The notes below the pieces were generated by a model. The model searched no databases. It was not told where the DNA came from and saw only the letters and a list, made by a program, of their open reading frames with translations. Of a DNA stretch of 64,000 nucleotides, positions 54,985-64,000 are shown piece after piece. Positions within the stretch are counted from its first letter, which is position 1. Each line of letters begins with the position of its first letter. The stretch is taken from the NCBI GenBank assembly GCA_002917775.1, contig KZ627161.1:2022028-2086027 (forward strand). Reading direction: 5' to 3'. This DNA comes from Glaciozyma antarctica PI12. Its lineage: Eukaryota; Basidiomycota; Microbotryomycetes; Kriegeriales; Camptobasidiaceae. A program made the position numbers and the translations under genes.

Positions 54985-57900
54985 ATGCCCGCCTACGACA
55001 GCAACGGCACCGCCCGTGTGAGGCGGCCTCAACCAGCTGCATCTCGAGGAACCGCGATGGAGGTCGATGAAGAGGTACCGGTGTCTTTGGCGCAGAAGGC
55101 AGCTCCTTCGACGTTCGAGCCTCAGGCGGAGAGCACGACGCTCAACGCTATTCCGCACAAGCTAGGCAACTTTGAGCTCATTACGGAGGAGACGCTCGAG
55201 TTTGCGGATGTCAAGATCGCTAAGTGGAGGAGCAAGGAGACCGGGCTGAAGGTCGTCTGGGCGGATGTCGAAGGTGCGTAGCTCAGAGCGGTTCGTGGAG
55301 AGGAGCCAGCTGACGAGGTGTACGTACCGCAGGACCTCTTGTGCAAGGCTACTTCTCGGTAGCGACCGAGATCTTCGACGACAGCGGGCGACCGCACACG
55401 CTCGAGCATCTCATCTTCATGGGCAGTGAGCAGTGAGTCGGAGGAGCCTCCACGAGGGGCCGTAAACTGACTTGGCTCCGCGCAGATACCCTTACAAGGG
55501 AGTTCTTGACACTCTGGCGAACCGCATGTTTGCGAACGGCACGAACGCCTGGACGGATACCACCAACACGACCTACACTGTCGTACGTCTTGCGCATGGG
55601 AGCTAGATCAAGCAGACTGCTGACCTCTGTACTCACAGGGAACCGCCGGAGCTGAAGGATTCCTCGGTATCCTGCCTGTCTTCCTCGATCACGTTCTCTA
55701 CCCGTCAGTCCCGACGCTCTCGTTCGAAGACGCACTCGCTCACGCTCCACGCAGGACCCTTACTCAAGCCGGCTTTGTGACCGAAGTGCACAACGTCAAC
55801 GGAAAGGGAGAGGACTCTGGCGTCGTCTACTCTGGTAAGCTCATCTCTCCAGCTGTCCACGACCGAAGCTAACGAAGTGGGGATCGCAGAAATGCAGGGC
55901 AGGGAGAACGGCAGCGACGACCTTATGCAGCTTGCGTACGTTACTTCTCTCCCGAGCAGAACACCCGGCTGACGGCTGCGTTCCAGCCTCCAGCGAACGC
56001 TCTTTAGCAAGAAGAACGCCTACCGCAGCGAGACCGGCGGCTTGATGGAAGCTCTTCGCAAGCTCCGCGTCGAAGAGAGTACGTTCTCCCCTCCTCTCAC
56101 TCGAACCAAGCCGTAACTCTCTCCAGTCCGCGAGTACCACGCCTCCGCCTACCTCCCTCACAACCTCACCCTCATCGTCGCCGGCCGCTCCCTCTCCCCC
56201 GCCGCTTCTACTCTCCAATCTCCAATCCAAGATTGAGCCCTCCCTCGTCGCGCACAAGCAAAACAACGGCCCTCACCCCGAAGGCTGGAAGCGGCCGTTC
56301 GTCGAGAGCACGACGGCGAGCAACCACCCCACGATCCCGAAGGACTTGACTGAGGTCGTCGAGTTCCCGGAGAAGGACGAAAGCGTCGGAACGATCTACG
56401 TTTCTTGGATCGGACCGCCTGCGCAGGACTTTATTACGACGACTGGGTTGCAGGTCCTTGGCGAGTACTTGACCGACAGCGCTGTCAGTCCGCTGTACCA
56501 GCAGTTTGTTGAGATCGAGGAGCCGACTTGCACGGGTTCATTGATCCGCGTTGCCTTCTTCGCGCCCGAGCTGATTTCTCTGGCGGCGCAGACATCTCGT
56601 TCGCCTCGTCGACCCAAGATCCCTCCGTCCTCACCGCGTACCTCTTCTCCGTCCCTTCGGCGAACCTCAAGACCCTCGATGGCGAGTTCAAGGACGCTCT
56701 CGCGCGTATTGCGAAGGAGGGCATCGACATGACCCGAATGGCGAGCATCCTTGAGAAGCAGAGGCTTCAGACGCTCGAGGCGATCGAGACGGACGCGGCC
56801 GACTCGCTCTCGAACTCGATCCTAACAGGTGCGTGATACGAGTGCTGGTTGATGAGCTGGAACTGATGAGGACTCGCAGATGCTCTCTTCGGCGCTGAGG
56901 ACGGTTCGGAACTGGGACCTTCGATGGCCGATATCTCTCACTACCGTACGCTCAACGGCTGGACCTCGCCGCAGTGGGTCGCCCTTCTCAACAAGTGCGT
57001 TCTTTACCTTCCTCGCACTTGCCAGAGCCTAATCCTCGCCTCGCAGGTGGCACGTCGACGCTCGTTCGGTCACCATCATCGGCCAGCCCTCTGCCGCACT
57101 CGCTGAGAAGATCGAGAAGGACGATAAGGAGCGGGTCGCCGCGACCGTCGCCAAGCTTGGACCTGAGGGACTCGCTAAGCTTGCGAAGGAGATCGAGGAC
57201 GCGCAGGAGGAGAACGATAGGCCTATTCCACCTGAGATCATCAAGGAGTTCGAGGTTCCCGACGTCAACAAGATCGATTGGATTTCGGTCGAGACGGCTA
57301 GGAGTGCTGGCGTTGCGAAGGACGGGAAGCAGCTGTCGAACCGCGTGCAGAAGCACATCGATGCTGATGGAGCGGAGCTGCCTCTCTTCATTCAGTTCGA
57401 TCGTGAGTCCTCCGTCGCCCGCACAACGCTCTCCAGATGCTCACTCTGCGCTCCGCAGACATCCAATCGAGCTTCGTCGAGATCTCCATCGTCCTCTTCG
57501 CCGACGACATCCCCGGCATCCTCGGTTCTCACCTCCGCGCCCTCCTCCCCATATACCTCGACTCCTTCTTCAGCCTCCCCGTCACGCGTGCCGATGGCAC
57601 CAAGCTCGGCTACGAAGACGTCGTGCGAACGCTCGACGCCGAGACCCTCTCTCACTCGATCCACTGCGGAAACCCGCTGCAGGAGGGCATCTCGCTCAAG
57701 ATCAAGGTCCTCAAGGAGAAGTACCCCACGGCGATTGCGTGGCTTAGAGATCTGCTCTGGGGCAGCACCTTCTCAGTCGAGCGGTGAGCACCTTTGCTCT
57801 TCGTTGCCCGTGCTCGAACTCACGCTCCCTCGCTTCGTTCATCAGGCTTAAGATCTCTGCGATCAAGGCTCTTCAGGATCTTCCGTCGGAGAAGCGCGAG

Positions 57901-59416
57901 GGCTCAGAGGTGGCGCACAGCACCTACCGTCAGCTCATCAGCACGGATGACAGGTACGTCTTATCCTCCTCGAGCACGGTACGTTGCTGACGCACTCCTC
58001 ACAGCACTGGAATCGCTATGAACCTCCTCAACCGTGCCGAATTCCTTCCCGCTTTCATCGCCAGGCTCAAGCAGGAGCCCGACGCTATCGTCGCCGAGTT
58101 CGAGGCCTTCCGTCGTGGCAGTACGTGATTCCTCTTTCCCCGCGGAACAAAGCTGAACTGCCGTCACAGTCACTGATCCCAAGGCGATGCGTGTCAGCGT
58201 CAAGGGCGACATCCTCAGCCTTCAGAACCCGTCCTCGGCGTGGCTCACCAACTTCAGGGAGCTCCCCAAGTTCCCAGTGAGCAGCTACATCTCGCGCTCG
58301 CTCCTGATCGCCTCATTGACGCGCGTGCTCCTTTGTAGGCGACGGAGCTGGTCCCCGTCACCCTCGGCAGCGACGTTCTCGGTCCTCTCGGACGCAAGCC
58401 TGCTCACAAGGTATGCTGGCTCCCATCTCACGGTTCGATACCAGGGGCTGACGTCTCTCGAACAGGTCGTCGTCTTTGGCATCTCCTCAATCGAGTCGAG
58501 CTTCGCCTACCACGTTGCTCGGGGACCTCAGGGCTGGGCTCACCCCGATCAGCCTGCGCTCACTGTCGCTCGCTCGGTCTTGAACGCGATGGAGGGCTTC
58601 CTCTGGAAGTGTGAGTTTCCGCGCGCTCGTTTTGACTCGAGGGACGGGCTGACGCGATGGCTTGCAGTCATTCGTGGTGCGGGACTCGCGTATGGCGCCA
58701 ACATCGAGCAGGACCTCGAGACTGGTTTGATTTACTACCGCGTACGTCCGCATAACTTGCGCACGCGTTAAACGAAGCTGACCTCGTAAACAGGTGTACA
58801 AGTCGCCCGACAGTCACGCTGCGTTCGTTGCTGCGAAGAGCCTGATCGACAAGCTCGTTTCCGGCGAGGTGCGTCTTCCTTCTCTCAAGCGAGGAACCCG
58901 GCTTATTCAGTTATGCAGATTGAGATTGACGAGCTCACTGTGGAGTCGGCCAAGAGCTCGCTAGCCTACAACACCGCCGCGAAGGAGTCGACGATGAACG
59001 ACGCTGTGCGTGTCCTTCCTCTCGTTTTCGAGCCGCTACTCAACTCAAGCTCCCACAGGCCCACGCTTCGTTCGTTCAGCAAGTCTTGCTCAACCTACCA
59101 CCGGGACACGGTCGCATCGCTCTCGCCAAGACCAAGGTTCGTCGCACCTCGCCCGTCGGCGAAACAAGCTGACACCCCTCTCTTGTAGGACATCACCGTC
59201 GCTGATATCCTGCGCGTTATTCGCACGTGGGTGCAGCCCATCTTCCACCCCGATACGTCCATCGGCAGTATCGCGATGGGAACGGCGAAGCTCCCGGAGA
59301 CGGTCGCTCAGTTCGCGGCTCTCGGGTACAGCGTCGAGGAGCGGCAGTTTGGCCAGACGGACGGTGATGATGAGGGGAGTGAAGGGAGTGAGGGGAGTGA
59401 GTCTGGCTCTGAGTAA
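54985..59416 (+). CDS. M16-family zinc metalloprotease (YOL098C/Mug138 type)
   Basis: A protein of roughly 1,000 residues over about 20 exons. Start MPAYDSNGTARVRRPQ. The inverted zinc motif is intact: RPHTLEHLIFMGSEQYPYKG (HxxEH), followed by NGTNAWTDTTNTTYTV as in active M16 domains. Further blocks: HNLTLIVAGRSLSP, ESVGTIYVSWIGPPAQDF, GLQVLGEYLTDSAVSPLYQQ, VVVFGISSIESSFAYHV and HPDTSIGSIAMGTAKLPETV. The tail is acidic (GDDEGSEGSEGSE), TAA at 59416. This subgroup is cytosolic, distinct from mitochondrial processing peptidase and Cym1; substrates are unknown. A frame break lies near 56202 (SPAA to LLSNLQSKIE) where one extra T in GCTTCT fits. All other joins are in frame. Confidence 0.83.
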
Positions 59417-59562
59417 ATAGACGTGACATTGAGAGCACCGCCTGTCTGAGAATGAGAAAGGAGTCCGCGAGAACGCCGACTTGCCAGAGTTCAAGTCCTT
59501 TGCTGTTTGTCCTCAACCAGCTCCCCCTCTCGCTCGCTGCTTCCGTGCGCTCGGCAGCTATC

Positions 59563-60470
59563 ATGCCTATCATGCTAGAAGACAGTCATTGTGCCACTTG
59601 CGGTCGCTGTGAGTCTCATTCGCTGCCGCCTTGGTTCCGACGAGCTGACTCCGACTCACGCTCTCCCTTCCCTCAGCTACTGACGATCCTCAAGTTACGC
59701 TGCCGAGGTGCGCAGGCTGCAGAAGCATCTCCTGTGAGTTATAGTCTCTTCGTTACGTTCCCCCGCTGACGTCTCTGCACCAAGACTGCAATACCGCCTG
59801 CCAACGGCGTTGCTGGAGTTCCCATCGTCCCATCTGCACCATCATCCAGCGAGCGTGTTCCGACAAGCACCTGAAAATCCCACTTCTAGGCGAAGACGAC
59901 TTTTCTCGAGCCATCGGCATGGGACTCCTCCTCAAGTCGTTTAACCAGGACTGCATTCCCCGCCTGTGCGACTACCGAGACCTCTACGTGCACCAGCTCA
60001 TCGTCGCCATCGCAAGCGCCTACCACCTCTCCTCTCCCCAGCCTCTCCACTCTACCCACGTGGTGCACCTCGTCTTGTCGCTCAATCTCCCCTCGACTCC
60101 CCTCGCACAGGCGTTTACCTGGATCGACGCTTCGCTCGTACGGCACGAGGAGATGCGAGCTTGGGCGCACGCCTGGGGAGATACCGGCGGAATCGCTTAC
60201 GGCTTGGAGGAGCCGCAGATCGACGAGTTTGTGAGGCAACTTGGGCAGCCGTATCTTTCGGGGCTAAGGAGCTCGAACGACCGGACCTCCGTCGTGGTCC
60301 CGCTTGTTCTGACTGGGGTGCTTCGCGGGAAAGAGATGGGGATGTCGGCGTCGATTCAGCTGAGTGTGGAGATTGCTACGCCGGTTGAAATGCCGGTGGA
60401 TGAGGAGTGGAAGGAGCACTTGAGGGAGGCTTTTGCGACGGGTCCGGAGTCCGGCGGTTCGGTGGCATGA
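59563..60470 (+). CDS. MYND zinc-finger protein with uncharacterised C-terminal domain
   Basis: Relative of the gene at 20310. MPIMLEDSHCATCGR, intron, TDDPQVTLPRCAGCRSIS, intron, YCNTACQRRCWSSHRPIC gives a complete MYND finger. Introns again split the Ser codon after the first Cys pair and the Tyr codon before YC. The body includes GMGLLLKSFNQDCIPRLC, SPQPLHSTHVVHLVLSL, FTWIDASLVRHEEMRAWAHAW, VVPLVLTGVLRGKEMGM and the end MPVDEEWKEHLREAF, TGA at 60470. Open throughout and about 265 aa long. Function is unknown. It starts 146 bp after the protease stop and may share its terminator region. Confidence 0.75.
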
Positions 60471-60699
60471 AAATGGGAGAAGAAGCGGAGCGATTACGAG
60501 CTTGACGCGAAGTTCAGATGATACTGAGCTTTGGTAAAGAGACGTGGGCGAGAGCAGGAGAGCAGCAGGCCTTCGACGCTCGGACGAGTCTGGACGAGCT
60601 CGCGAGATGGAGCTTCCTCTTCCTCTCTCCTCGTAGCTCCCTCCCTCTCCCCCCACCCCCCCAACGCGTGCCAGGACGTATTCCGAGCTTCTAAGATCA

Positions 60700-61008
60700 C
60701 GCTGTGCAAATGTGTCGCCGGAGTGAGTCCTCCCACCGCTCGGGAGAGGTGGCGTCGTTGGCGAACAGGTCGCTGACTTCTCTCGACTCCTCTAGCGGCG
60801 ACCGATCTCTACCCCAACACTCTCCTATGAAGGCGGCGAGGATTGATTATGCCGGTGAGGATGAGCTTTAACAACTGGCTGGATAAGCAGGAGGACGTTG
60901 AGTGGCGAAGGTCGTTCGTGAGGTGCTTGCGAGGGCCGAGGTTGCGAAGCTGCAGAAACACGAATGCGAGAGCGAGACTTCGTCAAAGTCTGAGGGAGAG
61001 TGAGAGCA
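60700..61008 (+). pseudogene. Possible remnant of a further MYND gene
   Basis: About 230 bp after the MYND gene at 59563, LCKCVAG is followed by a GTGAGT donor (about 60722). After a CTCCTCTAG acceptor (60796) comes ATDLYPNTLL, which resembles the TDDPQVTLP exon of that gene at the DNA level. A TGA follows at once. A last readable stretch, VVREVLARAEVAKLQKHE, ends in TGA at about 61008. The resemblance is partial, so this is a weak call. Confidence 0.25.
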
Positions 61009-61214
61009 TCGAAGGAACGTTCGAGCGAGAAACGATTACCCTTCACGCGACGGATCAGCGCGATGCTCTCTCCCCCCAATTCCCCTCACCCCCAGTTCAC
61101 ATTGCTCGCAGCGAAGCTGAGCATCGTCGAAAGCTTTCCAGAGATACCTCGCGCCCTCAACAGCCCGCACAAACCCCCATCGTACATTCCAACAAAAGGT
61201 TCCCCCGCCTCGCA

Positions 61215-63268
61215 CTACTTGCTGTCGCAGTGCTTCTCTATCAGCCTCGGGAACCTCGACTCCCACACCAACGCCGCTCCGATCATATCACTGCACCCGC
61301 GCCATCAGTCACGCACCCTCAAGCTCGAGAAAGACGGAAACGCACGCCAAAACACGATCGTAACCTCCGTCGCTCAATTTTCGCACATCGACCTCGCGAA
61401 TATTCTTCACTGCGCGCGCGTAGAAACTTAATCAGCCTCGACGACGAGCGAGAGAGCGAGAAACGAACGTACTGCACCAAGGCTCGGTCTCACAATCCCA
61501 TTCGACCGTCCCAAACGTCCAATGCGTCGCCATGAACCACCCCAAGCTCTTGACCCTCTTCTGCTGAAACAAACTTCCATTAAACCACAGAGGCCGGCCG
61601 GTATGATCGAGGTGGAAGAGGTGGTCGGAGCAGATGCGAGAATCGACGGAGTGCGAGGAACGGTCTGGGTGGGTGAGTTGTCCGATGAGGGCGGCGAATG
61701 GGGGGTCGAAGTGGTAGGGAATCTGGCCGAGCTCGAAGCTCATCCAGAAGGATTCTTTGTCGCCGTACGTGAAGGCGTAGGTGACTGGTTCTCGTACCGC
61801 CTGCTCGCAGCGAGGTTAGCGAAGGTCCCCCTGGCGATCGAGAACGAACGAGCTCACCTTCGTATTCAGCTGCCCCGTCAATATAAGCCCCATGACAACC
61901 TTCTTACTCATCTTATCAAACACGACGACCCCACTTTCCATCTCCTCCCTCGAAGCCTTCTCCGTCCAAAACCGACTCTTCAGCATCTCCTCGCTCGGCG
62001 TTCGTCCTTCCATCACGCCTCGCCACCATGTATGAACGTCGCCATCGCCGGGAAAGATCTCGCGATCGCGGAAGAAGAGAGTGCCGGTTTCGAGGTAGCC
62101 TGGGTCGGAGAAGAGGTTCTCGGGAGGTTGGAGGAAGATGGCGTCGGCGTCGAGGCTGAGAGGAATCATTAGCTGGGTACGACGGGGCGGAGAGCGATAT
62201 GGAGAGGAGAGGACGTACATGATGATCTCTTGGAAGGTCGAGGCGAGGAGAGCGAAGCTCTTGATCGCCCAGCCGCCGTCCTTGAGCCCGACGTGTTCCT
62301 CATCAAAGAAATGCATGACGTTGAGCATATCGCTATGCAGCAAGAACTCGTCAGCCTCCCTCCAGCACAACGAGAACGAAGGACATACACGTCGGGAGAG
62401 ATGGAGCGAAGTGCGGCGCGAAGCTCGGGAGGAAGGTCATCGTTCCCTGCGTAGGCGACTTGGATTGGGAGAGAGGTGTTGTGGACGTGCTTGAGGGTGG
62501 CGATCAGGTGAACGGCGTATTGGAACTGGTCCTTTCCGACGGGGATCACGATGCCTTGAGGACTGTTCGACGAAGAGGTTAGCTCCGCCCCCTTCCAAAT
62601 TCTCCGTCCTCAGCGTTGCAAGGGGATACGACGTTCCACCGGAAAAGAGAGACCGCTCACACAGTGTAGTGAGCTCGAAGACTGCCCCAACCAAAAGTCA
62701 GCGGAGATGCGCGGTCTCCGAGAGGGAAGGCTCACGCTTCCAGTGATCGAGGCTGTTTGGGAGAGCGGTTGACGAATGGGAAGAGCTTGGCGAAGAGCTT
62801 GTCGTGGTGGTAGGCGAGGCTCCGCTTGTACGTCTGGAGCGTCGTCGCGTTGAGCTGAGGGAAGCGTTCCTCCATCGTTTCCTCGAGGTGCTTCATCTCG
62901 CCCAACGCGATGAACCGGTCCGCAAAGCCTGCGATATCCTCAATTTCCGTCTCCGTCTCGAGTCTGCGAGACGCCGTTAGCTTTCAGGAAGGTGGGGAGA
63001 GGGACGGGCGACGCACGCATTCCGTGTGAGCAACAGGACCCGAATGAGCTCCGTGTCGGCCTCCTTCTTATCCGCCAGCTTCTTCGAAGGACCGAACAGA
63101 ATCTGGAACCAGAACAGGTCCGCTAACAGCAACAGGAGGACGATCGCGACTGTAGCTTGGCCTGCCGCGCGCTTGGTGAACCCGCCTTCCTCGCCTTGAT
63201 GCGGACGGGCGAGTCTTGCCTTCCTTGTCCTTGTCCTTGCCAAAGTCGCGGCTGTTGTGTAGTCCCAT
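61215..63268 (-). CDS. Mnn1-type alpha-1,3-mannosyltransferase (GT71), Golgi membrane
   Basis: Type II membrane enzyme extending mannose chains on glycoproteins. ATG at 63268 (MGLHNSRDFGKDKDKEGK). The transmembrane anchor ATVAIVLLLLLADLFWF lies near residue 40. Then FADRFIALGEMKHLEETMEE, QGIVIPVGKDQFQYAVHLIA, VQVAYAGNDDLPPEL-type text (read here as IQVAYAGNDDLPPELR), HFFDEEHVGLKDGGWAIKS, and the DxD metal site LDADAIFLQPPENLFSD. Then GTLFFRDREIFPGDGD, MESGVVVFDKMSKKVV, LGQIPYHFDPPFAALIGQL and TEPWCMKNIREVDVRKLS. It ends RLIEKHCDSK-TAG at 61215. The anchor is in a different frame from the ATG; one surplus base in the GAAGGCAAG region (about 63218) would explain it. The rest joins cleanly. Confidence 0.78.
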
Positions 63269-63735
63269 TGTACGCGCGTAAGGAGGGCAAGGGGAGCTCG
63301 GGGGCGAGAGGTAGGAGGAAGAAAACATGGTGCTCCCCCCTCGAGCGGTCACCGCTGCACGCTCTGTCCTCGAGGCGGAGCGAGCGTAGGAGTTCCGTCT
63401 AGCGTCGTCGTGGGCGGAGCGAGAAAGGTATGGCGTGAAGGAGAGAAGCAACGGCGCCTTCGCGCTAGCTCGAGGGAGAAGAGTCGGAGGAGCCGAGCAA
63501 TTTAAACTTTGCACGCGTCGACGCGACTTGGTCGTCTTCTTCGCGCCGTTTGCTAAGGAGGCAAGTGGACAGCGAGACGATTCGACGGTGTAGACGATCT
63601 AATAGGACGCAGAAGGCGAGCGAACTGCTCAGAGTCTCCAGTCACCTTTTCTCCGAGCGCGACGCTGCTTGCTGACCGAGACCAGTTCGACTATCTCTCG
63701 CTCGCTCGCGACCATCGTTCCGTGGTCCCCCTTGC
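63269..63735. other. Intergenic, no gene seen
   Basis: Upstream flank of the mannosyltransferase and 3' flank of the gene at the right edge. TTTAAACTTTGCACGCG near 63502 is an AT-richer patch that may be part of the promoter. Confidence 0.3.
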
Positions 63736-64000
63736 TCACGAAATTAACAGCTGAACGCCCTCACGCAATTCACACGCGCCTGCATTACTCCTTACTCCCC
63801 ACACTCGCTCTCCGTCCCCCTCTCAGTACCTCCCTGCACTCCCTCCCCACCTCCTCCGCTCCACTAACTCCCTCCTCCTCCCAAGCTCTCAAACTCGGTT
63901 CCCACAGCCCCCACAGCTGATCCGCCTTCTTCCTCTCCCCACTCGCCAGGAGCTCGCGCAAGAGGATGGGGAGGGAGAGGAGGGCGGGGAGGTGGAGGAG
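63736..64000 (-). CDS. C-terminal end of an unidentified gene (partial)
   Basis: Open from the right edge on the minus strand: LLHLPALLSLPILLRELLAS, GERKKADQLWGLWEPSLRAW, then GVSGAEEVGRECREVLRGDG and a TGA at 63736. The pattern of a Leu-rich helix, WxxWEPxL and a late ECREVL loosely recalls vesicle-tethering subunits of the Vps51/Cog8 type, where a similar helix pair ends in a DCE motif; this is only a hint. An intron before the stop cannot be excluded, so the last 25 residues are uncertain. Confidence 0.4.

Noticed and set aside
59440-59520. GAGTTCAAGTCC resembling a tRNA T-loop
   Set aside because: No acceptor stem, D-arm or anticodon arm can be paired around it.
1-64000. Transposons, retroelements or viral insertions
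   Set aside because: No reverse transcriptase, integrase, transposase or capsid motifs and no terminal repeats were seen; duplications here are of host genes.

Overview
This window is nuclear DNA from a GC-rich, intron-dense basidiomycete yeast. The best fit is the red yeasts of the order Sporidiobolales (Rhodotorula / Rhodosporidium / Sporobolomyces). Three things point there. The epoxide hydrolase at 4.9-6.7 kb matches, from memory, the well-known Rhodotorula EPH1 enzyme along its length. Genes are packed with introns of about 45-60 nt that mostly start GTGCGT or GTACGT and carry a CTGAT/CTAAC branch site about 15-20 nt before the acceptor. Every recognisable protein is eukaryotic. I saw no operons, CRISPR arrays, prophages, viral elements or tRNA/rRNA genes.

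Layout. 0-3.7 kb: the 3' end of an unknown gene, a Faf1-like ribosome-assembly factor, a small lipidated-type protein, and mitochondrial ribosomal protein uL4m. 3.7-8.2 kb: a collapsed duplicate (epoxide hydrolase tail beside an aminodeoxychorismate lyase head), then the full epoxide hydrolase and lyase. 8.2-18.3 kb: Drs1 helicase, Sec9 SNARE, a Cys-rich mini-protein, Gna1, and a flavin monooxygenase. 18.8-22.2 kb: a MYND-finger gene between two decayed relatives, with an assembly gap. 22.4-31.9 kb: NUFIP1/Rsa1, a dienelactone hydrolase, an F-box/WD40 protein, a second Sec9, and a DeSI-type peptidase. 32.2-44.3 kb: Mpp10, a 2H-phosphodiesterase-like gene, small unknown genes, a SelW-like protein, a tandem pair of MDR reductases, and a tandem pair of RING/TRAF-type fingers. 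44.4-64 kb: DNA ligase IV, an RWD protein, a DUF4870 membrane protein, Arp1, a large M16 metalloprotease, another MYND gene with a decayed neighbour, an Mnn1-type mannosyltransferase, and the edge of an unknown gene.

Shared themes. Several genes belong to pre-rRNA or snoRNP biology (Faf1-like, Drs1, NUFIP1, Mpp10) and two to exocytosis (the Sec9 copies). They are not obviously co-regulated, except where head-to-head pairs share short promoters (NUFIP1/DLH 94 bp; SelW/MDR 109 bp; lyase/Drs1 about 200 bp). Local duplication is the clearest evolutionary theme: MYND, Sec9, MDR, RING, and the hydrolase-lyase block.

Caveat. At least nine otherwise well conserved genes carry a single frame break, several of them one extra base in a short homopolymer, and two carry an in-frame stop. 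I read most of these as draft-assembly errors rather than pseudogenes, but I cannot prove it. Exon joins were made by eye. No database search was run; all family calls rest on recognised motifs.
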